Source: Ruminococcus flavefaciens
GTDB taxonomy: Bacteria > Bacillota > Clostridia > Oscillospirales > Ruminococcaceae
Reading direction: 5' to 3'
DNA: 37,521 nt
Assembly: GCA_023667045.1 (NCBI GenBank)
Contig: JAMPAU010000005.1
Location: forward strand, 82,377 to 119,897
Shown here: piece after piece, positions 32,242 through 37,521 of the stretch
Layout of the letters: every line of letters starts with the position of its first letter
Numbering within the stretch: position 1 is the stretch's first letter
Position numbers and translations under genes: made by a program
The notes under the pieces: model-generated
Database searches by the model: none
Told to the model about the DNA's origin: nothing
Seen by the model: only the letters and a program-made list of their open reading frames with translations

Positions 32242-35016
32242 TTACTTTATTAACTTCTGATACATTTTCATAAGTTCGGCTACACATTCGCTCTCTGTTA
32301 TAGTCTTGCTAAAGCCGTATGCCGACATTACAGCAATGTCATTAGCCTGATGAGCTTTTCTTAACTTAGTGGGCATTGATATATCTTTATACAAATCTGC
32401 TAAACTGCTTTTAGGATAAATATTTCTTGCATCAAGTATCGCTTGTGCTGTTTTTTCAATTCTTTCCTTTTGTTCTTTTGTCGGAGTACACCAAGGAAAT
32501 GTATTATATACAACGCTGACAGAATATGTATAACTTTCTCCTAAATATCCACATACAGTTCTGAGCCACGCATTATGCACATTAGAACTTAAAACGCCAA
32601 ATTCATACAGACCGCCATTTTTCATAACCTGTAATTTATTATTAACTAATATATTAGGTGTTAAAAATCCTATCGGAACATATCGGCGTTTACCCGAAGA
32701 TGTTTGAGGTATCACAAGATAATCACTATCGGGTATATTTTCAAAATGAAATTTTGCAGGAGTTTCAGCGAGTTTTTGTGTTTGTTTACTTGATGAACTA
32801 AGCCTGTATTGTCTTATTTCTTCTAACAGTTTTAGTACAGTAGGCATTTTCGATAAAATATGTGGTGGGATTCTGTTTATAAACAAAAACCAACGTTCAA
32901 TATTGTTGATAAATTCTTTACTTCCCATATATCTGAAAAAATATGGCTCAGACTTTGGCTCTTTTTTTATAAAAAGTATTTTTTCTTCCGGAGTAAAAGC
33001 ACATATCGCATTATCTAAAGGTTTACTTCCGTTATTAATTATTGGAACTTTACAAATAGGTTTTTTAGCACCCTCAATCCAAATATCAGAAGTTCCCATT
33101 AAATAGCCGTTTATATGGGAAACTTTTTTCTTACTTCCGTTATCAATTATTGTTTTTTCTTTTGTATTATCTCCTATTTCAAATTCTATGATTACACAAT
33201 GTACACAAGCTTGTAATTGAGCTTCACTTTCCCATTTAAACGACCTTACAGCATGGATTATATTAAGATGATACTTTTCAAATAAAGTTTTCCATAACAA
33301 AACAACCTGTTCACCTTGTGTGATAGAACTTGTTGAAACAAATCCTGCTTTTAAATTTGTTCCCTGCATATATCTTGCTGCTATTATATACCATGCAGAA
33401 ACATAATCTAAATCACCATTTTTAGCAAAATCATATGCAACTGTATTCATATCATCACGTTGACTTTCACCCATTCGTCTGCCAGCAGAAAAAGGAGGAT
33501 TTCCCATAATATAATTTAGCTTGTTTTTATCAACAACACTCTCCCAGTCAATGCGTAAAGAATTTCCCTCAACGATATTCGCATAGGACTTTAACGGCAG
33601 AAAACTAATAGTACGCTCAACAATTTTTTCTGTTTCCTGCATCATCTGACTTTCAGCAATCCAGAGGGCAGTTTTTGCAACGGTAACCGCAAAATCGTTA
33701 ATTTCAATCCCATAGAATTGGTTTATGCCTACTTTAATTAAGCCGTCTACGTTGAATGACATCTGACCGTCATCATATTTTTCAGCTATAAATTTTGCTC
33801 TCAAAATCTCATTTTCCAGTCGTCTAAGGCATATATATGTTTCAGTCAGAAAATTACCAGAGCCACACGCAGGGTCAAAAAACGTGAGCGATGCAAGTTT
33901 ATTGCGGAAATCCTCCAGGCGTGTAAGACGTGTCTTATTAACTTTAATTTCAAGAATATCAGCAAATTCTTTCTTTAAGTTATCAAGAAAAAGCGGGTCA
34001 ATAACCTTGTGGATATTCTCGATACTTGTATAGTGCATACCGCCTGAACGCCGAGTTTCGGGATTCAGCGTTGATTCAAACATCGCTCCGAAAATAGTCG
34101 GTGAAATATCCGACCAGTCAAAATCCTCACTTGCATTGTGCAGGAGCAGGTGTACAATTTCTTCTGTAAATCTGGGAATTTCAATATCTTCATCGGCAAA
34201 AAGTCCGCCGTTGACATACGGAAATGCAAGCAAATCTTCATCAAGATAAGGGTAACGGTCATCTGACTTTGTATCAAGAATTTTGAAAAGCTCAATCAGC
34301 TTAGAACGGATTTCACTTGCAGGAAATTTTTTCAGATAGTCGTGAAACATCTGATGCTTGCCGAAAATCCCTGCACTTTCAGCGTAAAGGCAGAAAACCA
34401 ATCGTACACAAAGTTTATTCAGACTTTTCAGTGTTTCAGGACTTTTAGGATTTTTGTACTGATTCAGTATCAAATCGTACAGTTTACCAATAAATTCGCC
34501 AGCTTTAAGTGAGACTTCTATTTCTTTTTTGATATTATCATGACTTGTATCTACTAAAAATTGCAGACGATAATATTCTTTTGGCAAATCTTTTAAGAAA
34601 ATCTGTTCAGGCTTATTTTTCGGATTTTCCATATCATACACAAGAAATTCCGAAAAATTGCAAGTCACTATCCAACGTGGATGTTCTGAATAAGGCAACG
34701 CATTTGCATAACGTTTAGCTTGTTCAAATGGTGTAAATTCACTGCCGTCAGACTGTTTGTGCTTTTTTGCAAGGTCTTTGTCCAGACTTTTCTGTTCAAT
34801 CAAAACTTTGGTGGAATAGATATAACAATCAATAAAATTAGTACTTTCATCTTTCACACGCTTTTCAAATTCAAGCATTTTCTCAGGCTCGGTAACTCCA
34901 AAAACTTCACGCAGAAGCATAATCCAGAAACTTTGAGTATCACTTTTTTCGTCACCCTTATTATGCCAGTATTCAGCGAAATTCTTCGCCGCTGTTTTCT
35001 GTTTATTATCAGCCAT
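32242..35016 (-). CDS. MmeI-like type IIL restriction-modification enzyme
   Basis: The start at 35016 (MADNKQKTAAKNF) is placed after AAGGCGG; an upstream GTG lies inside that site. The 924-residue single-chain enzyme matches MmeI in length. Near residues 64-76 the nuclease core reads FIDCYIYSTKVLIEQKS (D...ExK). A helical spacer follows. The gamma-class adenine methyltransferase has motif I FFDPACGSGNF near 384 and motif IV GNPPFSAGR near 501. Residues ~620-850 should be the target-recognition domain. It modifies and cuts DNA at one specific site, with no separate subunits. It is a solitary gene bounded by terminators. The recognition sequence cannot be read from this alone. Confidence 0.9.
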   Translation of the reverse strand: MADNKQKTAAKNFAEYWHNKGDEKSDTQSFWIMLLREVFGVTEPEKMLEFEKRVKDESTNFIDCYIYSTKVLIEQKSLDKDLAKKHKQSDGSEFTPFEQAKRYANALPYSEHPRWIVTCNFSEFLVYDMENPKNKPEQIFLKDLPKEYYRLQFLVDTSHDNIKKEIEVSLKAGEFIGKLYDLILNQYKNPKSPETLKSLNKLCVRLVFCLYAESAGIFGKHQMFHDYLKKFPASEIRSKLIELFKILDTKSDDRYPYLDEDLLAFPYVNGGLFADEDIEIPRFTEEIVHLLLHNASEDFDWSDISPTIFGAMFESTLNPETRRSGGMHYTSIENIHKVIDPLFLDNLKKEFADILEIKVNKTRLTRLEDFRNKLASLTFFDPACGSGNFLTETYICLRRLENEILRAKFIAEKYDDGQMSFNVDGLIKVGINQFYGIEINDFAVTVAKTALWIAESQMMQETEKIVERTISFLPLKSYANIVEGNSLRIDWESVVDKNKLNYIMGNPPFSAGRRMGESQRDDMNTVAYDFAKNGDLDYVSAWYIIAARYMQGTNLKAGFVSTSSITQGEQVVLLWKTLFEKYHLNIIHAVRSFKWESEAQLQACVHCVIIEFEIGDNTKEKTIIDNGSKKKVSHINGYLMGTSDIWIEGAKKPICKVPIINNGSKPLDNAICAFTPEEKILFIKKEPKSEPYFFRYMGSKEFINNIERWFLFINRIPPHILSKMPTVLKLLEEIRQYRLSSSSKQTQKLAETPAKFHFENIPDSDYLVIPQTSSGKRRYVPIGFLTPNILVNNKLQVMKNGGLYEFGVLSSNVHNAWLRTVCGYLGESYTYSVSVVYNTFPWCTPTKEQKERIEKTAQAILDARNIYPKSSLADLYKDISMPTKLRKAHQANDIAVMSAYGFSKTITESECVAELMKMYQKLIK

Positions 35017-35045
35017 ATCCACACCGCCTTAAGTATATTAATTTT

Positions 35046-35074
35046 ATTATATCACAAAATTAATAAGAAAGCAA
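35046..35074 (-). promoter_or_regulatory. Promoter of the MmeI-like gene
   Basis: Minus-strand TTGCTT (35069-35074), 17-bp spacer, extended -10 TGATATAAT with TATAAT at 35046-35051. Confidence 0.65.
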
Positions 35075-35138
35075 TGATATAATTATTAATTTTTTTATTT
35101 GACTATTGTCCTGTTAAAAATATATTTAAACCTTATGA

Positions 35139-35174
35139 CAAAAAAGCAGCAAATCCAATAAAGGATTCACTGCT
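35139..35174 (-). terminator. Intrinsic terminator of the RiPP operon
   Basis: A 12-bp stem with two G-U pairs (AGCAGTGAATCC with GGATTTGCTGCT), a 6-nt loop and T6. The stem overlaps the maturase stop codon. Confidence 0.82.
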
Positions 35175-36402
35175 CTTTATTCTCCAAGTTATCACAAAGA
35201 ATATTCTTTATAACATCATCTTCATTCATAAATTCGCCTTTATTGACATCATAAGTACAATAATACGGCTTAGCATATATATCATCAGACAATGAATCAG
35301 GTCTGCAATCATAGCAGGCATATCTGAATTCGCAATCCTTACAGCCTTCCACTTTATCCTTAGTGAACTCTTGAATTTCTCTTTTTATAAGATTTTCAAG
35401 ATTATCATCTTTCATATTGCCATGAGAAAATCTGCGTTCCATAACACAAGGATATACTTCTAAATTTGCAGAAATATAAAGTTTTGAAGAAAAACAGCGA
35501 TGCCCATTGACATGACAGGCAACTGCTTTTGAGTCTAATGCGTAGGAAAAGGTTTTCTTGGTTATCAGTTTACGCTTTAATAATTCAGGTGTTAAAAGAC
35601 CTATATTACCTCTGCCAGCCATACGGATAACATCTTTTTTAGGATTCAGTGTATATAAATCCGTATTTTTCTCTCCGACAGAAACATCTTTCATATAGAC
35701 TGTTGCAATTCTGTGTGGAATATCATACTGTTTCAGGAGTTCAACAGAATGAACAGTTCTGCTGTGTGAACCTTTTAGCAATGTAACTTTGTCATGCTCC
35801 TCTGCATCATAAGAATAAATCGACAAAGCTACATGAATATTATTATCCTTAAAGAACTCACACCACTGTTCATTTATTAAAATACCATTCGTGAATACTT
35901 CCACAAAAACAAATCTTTCTGCTGTATATTCAAGCATTTCTCTGATATTTTTATGACAAAAAGGTTCTCCGCCAATAAGCTGAACTCTTTTTACGCCAAT
36001 GCCCAGTAATTCCTGACAGACAGACTTAAAATCATCAAAAGACATTGTTTCATGACATTGTGCAGACGATTCATTATAGCAATGCTTACATTTAAGATTA
36101 CAGAAAGTACAGATTTCAATCCACACAAATTCAATATCAAAATCTGTGCCGAGACTCCTTATATTAGGAAATGGCTTTATTTCATCAGAAATATCAACTA
36201 ATCCAGCACTTTTGAGACTTTCTATCGCCTTATCTTCTTCATATGTCAAATTAAGTTCATCTATATTTTCAGAACATATCTTCTCAATCAAAGCAGAAAA
36301 ATCCTTTTGAATATGATACAACTTTTTGTTACCTAAATCATATATACAATCTTTTGCTTTTCCCTTTACAAGATAAACATTATCATTTAAACAGTAGTAC
36401 AT
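35167..36402 (-). CDS. Radical SAM/SPASM peptide maturase
   Basis: The start at 36402 (MYYCLNDNVYLVKG) follows GGAGGG, 1 bp after the previous stop. The 411-residue enzyme has an N-terminal ~85-residue PqqD-like peptide-recognition region. The radical-SAM motif CNLKCKHC follows near residue 101, with IGGEPFCHKN as the GGE motif. The C-terminal SPASM-type Cys include HRCFSSKLYISANLEVYPC and CKDCEFRYACYDC, for auxiliary [4Fe-4S] clusters. It is of the class that makes Cys-derived thioether or related links in clostridial Cys-rich peptides (CcpM-like). Its substrates are probably the two upstream ORFs that share CMxxCLP. Confidence 0.88.
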   Translation of the reverse strand: MYYCLNDNVYLVKGKAKDCIYDLGNKKLYHIQKDFSALIEKICSENIDELNLTYEEDKAIESLKSAGLVDISDEIKPFPNIRSLGTDFDIEFVWIEICTFCNLKCKHCYNESSAQCHETMSFDDFKSVCQELLGIGVKRVQLIGGEPFCHKNIREMLEYTAERFVFVEVFTNGILINEQWCEFFKDNNIHVALSIYSYDAEEHDKVTLLKGSHSRTVHSVELLKQYDIPHRIATVYMKDVSVGEKNTDLYTLNPKKDVIRMAGRGNIGLLTPELLKRKLITKKTFSYALDSKAVACHVNGHRCFSSKLYISANLEVYPCVMERRFSHGNMKDDNLENLIKREIQEFTKDKVEGCKDCEFRYACYDCRPDSLSDDIYAKPYYCTYDVNKGEFMNEDDVIKNILCDNLENKEQ

Positions 36403-36403
36403 A

Positions 36404-36793
36404 TCAATCCCTCCATGGATTACAGTCGGGAATTTCTTCACCTAAGGAATATTCATCATCTTCAGCATAGTAATCATTGTTTAATAAATCGGATTTAATA
36501 TTTTTTGAATATTCTATATAATCCTTTGATTCTAATTGCATTTCTTCATCTTCTTCTGCCCATTGTTCTTCAAGTTCTTCTGATGTTTTTATTTTTGCAT
36601 TTTTTAAATCTTTATTTAAATTTTCTTCAGCAGGTAAGCATTTAGGCATACACTCATCAGAATACAATTCATTATTTTCATTTAATAATTCTAAATTCAT
36701 TAAAATCCATCTTCTTTCAAGTAAGAAAGCCCTAAATACCCCTATATAACTAGGTTCATCCAGTGCTTCCTTAATACAATAAGCATAATCCAT
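36404..36793 (-). CDS. Acidic RiPP-locus protein sharing the CMxxCLP motif
   Basis: The 129-residue reading starts MDYAYCIKEALDEPSYIG. An internal start at 36700 (MNLELLNENNELY), with AAAGAAG before it, would give 98 residues. That second part opens LELLNENN...CMPKCLPAEEN, which parallels the 40-residue peptide upstream (LELMTNEN...CMLACLPTD). Its tail is strongly acidic, with Cys in IPDCNPWRD. It is probably a second precursor or a leader/partner for the maturase. It begins 10 bp after the small peptide gene and ends 1 bp before the maturase, so all three are co-translated. I recognise no named family. Confidence 0.65.
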   Translation of the reverse strand: MDYAYCIKEALDEPSYIGVFRAFLLERRWILMNLELLNENNELYSDECMPKCLPAEENLNKDLKNAKIKTSEELEEQWAEEDEEMQLESKDYIEYSKNIKSDLLNNDYYAEDDEYSLGEEIPDCNPWRD

Positions 36794-36803
36794 AAATAAA
36801 TTT

Positions 36804-36926
36804 TTATTTTAAATACGGACCACATGTTTTAGGGGGACATGTATCTGTTGGCAAACATGCTAGCATACAAGAATCTACATTTAAATTTATGCCATTTTCA
36901 TTTGTCATAAGTTCAAGTTCAAACAT
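36804..36926 (-). CDS. Cys-rich RiPP precursor peptide (40 residues)
   Basis: The ORF was found by reading the minus strand, with AAAGGAG ten bases ahead of ATG 36926 and a stop at 36804. Residues 1-19 (MFELELMTNENGINLNVDS) look like a leader. Residues 20-40 are a core with Cys20, Cys24, Cys30 and Cys35 in CMLACLP, DTCPPKTCGPY. Spacing is CX3C, CX5C and CX4C. It is followed in the same operon by an ORF sharing its CMxxCLP block and by a radical-SAM/SPASM maturase, which supports a precursor role. Expected products are thioether-linked (ranthipeptide-like) or otherwise Cys-crosslinked peptides; the chemistry is not proven. A leaderless cleavage site is not obvious. Confidence 0.75.
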   Translation of the reverse strand: MFELELMTNENGINLNVDSCMLACLPTDTCPPKTCGPYLK

Positions 36927-36951
36927 AATTCTCATTCTCCTTTCTTAAATC

Positions 36952-36980
36952 ATTATAGAAACTTATTAGCTTCTGTTTAG
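36952..36980 (-). promoter_or_regulatory. Promoter of the RiPP operon
   Basis: Minus-strand TATAAT (36952-36957) 26 bp before the peptide ATG, with a weak -35 CTAAAC (36975-36980) at 17-bp spacing. The poor -35 fits activator dependence. Confidence 0.5.
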
Positions 36981-36993
36981 ATATTATTTAAAT

Positions 36994-37026
36994 AAAAAAA
37001 TTAAAGCCCTGCTGAAACAGGACTTT
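36994..37026 (-). terminator. Intrinsic terminator after the XRE gene
   Basis: AAAGTCCTG and CAGGGCTTT form a 9-bp stem with one G-U pair, followed on the minus strand by AATTTTTTT. It separates the XRE regulator from the RiPP operon. Confidence 0.8.
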
Positions 37027-37032
37027 ATATAT

Positions 37033-37368
37033 TCAGTTTTCTGTTAATTCTGTAATCTTCAGCATTATATCAGCAACAGTTTTGAGCTTATCTTCGGGAA
37101 GTCTTGCAACACATCTGTTTATAATATCGATATAGAACTTTCTGCTTTTGGTATCGCTTATGTCTGTTTCTTCGCTGAAAAACTCGCTGTAGCTTACCCC
37201 GAGAGCCTTTATAATCTTATCGACAGTATTCATTGTCGGACTTTTCAGACCACGTTCCAGATGTCCGAGAAATGCAGGATTTATTTCTGCCATAAAAGCA
37301 AGTTTCTCCTGACTCAAACCTCTACACATACGAAAATACTTTATTCGTTCGCCTACCATATTTTTCAT
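37033..37368 (-). CDS. XRE-family transcriptional regulator
   Basis: The start at 37368 (MKNMVGERIKYFRMCRG) is preferred because GGAGG lies 8 bp upstream. The 111-residue protein has HTH_3 in residues ~5-62: LSQEKLAFMAEINPAFLGHLERG, SPTMNTVDKIIKALGVSYSEFF. A helical C-terminal segment follows (FYIDIINRCVARLPEDKLKTVADIMLKI), typical of small regulators of the Spo0A/SinR-like or phage type. It lies just upstream of the RiPP operon but is separated from it by a terminator. It could control that operon. Confidence 0.88.
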   Translation of the reverse strand: MKNMVGERIKYFRMCRGLSQEKLAFMAEINPAFLGHLERGLKSPTMNTVDKIIKALGVSYSEFFSEETDISDTKSRKFYIDIINRCVARLPEDKLKTVADIMLKITELTEN

Positions 37369-37390
37369 TTGAGTATCCTCCATACTTTTT

Positions 37391-37452
37391 AGTATTATCA
37401 TACTATTATTATCGAAAATACTCAATATTTAATTGATATTAGTTGAAAATAC
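37391..37452 (-). promoter_or_regulatory. Probable XRE operator/promoter region
   Basis: AGTAT-TATC-ATACT is a perfect palindrome (37391-37404) overlapping a minus-strand GATAAT-type -10. GAAAATAC occurs twice on the plus strand, at 37414 and 37445, 31 bp (about three turns) apart. This suggests autoregulation. Confidence 0.4.
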
Positions 37453-37467
37453 CTTTAATAACGAAAT

Positions 37468-37503
37468 AAAATCAGTATGCCCAATCAAGAGCATACTGAT
37501 TTT
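37468..37503 (-). terminator. Terminator near the right edge
   Basis: AAAATCAGTATGC and GCATACTGATTTT form a perfect 13-bp stem with a 10-nt loop. The minus-strand side is T-rich, so it probably ends a gene lying beyond the right edge. Confidence 0.8.
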
Positions 37504-37521
37504 AGTAACACATTAGGACTA

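Noticed and set aside
32242-35016. BREX/PglX methyltransferase
   Set aside because: The N-terminal D...ExK nuclease motif, single-chain layout and absence of brx or pgl partners fit MmeI-type IIL enzymes better.

Overview
The window is AT-rich DNA from a low-GC Gram-positive anaerobe, probably a gut or rumen Clostridia (Ruminococcus/Oscillospiraceae-like). This is inferred from the Shine-Dalgarno style, a CotJC-type spore-coat relic, YezD/Rrf2/MetNIQ sulfur genes, a gamma-delta-alpha-beta 2-oxoacid:ferredoxin oxidoreductase, and a clostridial-style radical-SAM peptide cluster. No rRNA, tRNA or CRISPR array was seen.

Left edge (1-2000): a decaying patch. It holds an 80-bp tandem repeat, an N-terminally truncated cotJC, a deleted and frameshifted ywnB-like gene, and a cupin gene cut by a TAG codon. 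An apparently intact Rrf2 regulator lies among them.

Core (2116-25344), all on the minus strand: about 23 kb of sulfur and amino-acid metabolism in several transcription units. From right to left these are (a) a 2-oxoacid:ferredoxin oxidoreductase, an aminotransferase and a LysR regulator; (b) a phenylacetate-CoA-ligase-like enzyme, a cystathionine synthase/lyase and a PatB-type C-S lyase; (c) cysK and yezD, then an intrinsic terminator, then nifB, nifX-like, nifH-like, a divergent cysK paralogue, nifD-like, nifK-like and a Cys-rich FeMo-co-domain gene; (d) an Rrf2 regulator with IscR-like cysteines, cysE, a rhodanese-E1 fusion, a PPOX-fold protein and a GNAT; (e) metQ-metN-metI and an SGNH hydrolase. 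The nitrogenase-like genes retain the Fe-protein and P-cluster cysteines and a full NifB, but nifE, nifN, nifV and nifQ are absent. Gene order and sulfur context match a methylthio-alkane-reductase (MarBHDK)-type C-S bond-cleaving reductase better than a nitrogen-fixing one. Three promoters (metQ, the paaK-like gene and the oxidoreductase) carry an ATAG-N7-CTAT dyad centred about 66 bp upstream of the predicted start. This suggests one LysR-controlled regulon joining methionine uptake, the putative reductive carboxylation module and the sulfur genes.

Right third (25500-37521): accessory DNA. It contains a large serine recombinase preceded by a small ORF broken by TAG, a DUF4143 ATPase, an ImmR/ImmA-like pair, a DUF4417 gene, a free-standing CdiA-CT-like nuclease with a zinc-ribbon neighbour, and an MmeI-like type IIL restriction-modification enzyme. 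A compact RiPP locus follows: a 40-residue Cys-rich peptide missing from an ordinary ORF list, a second protein sharing its CMxxCLP motif, a radical-SAM/SPASM maturase, and a separately terminated XRE regulator upstream.
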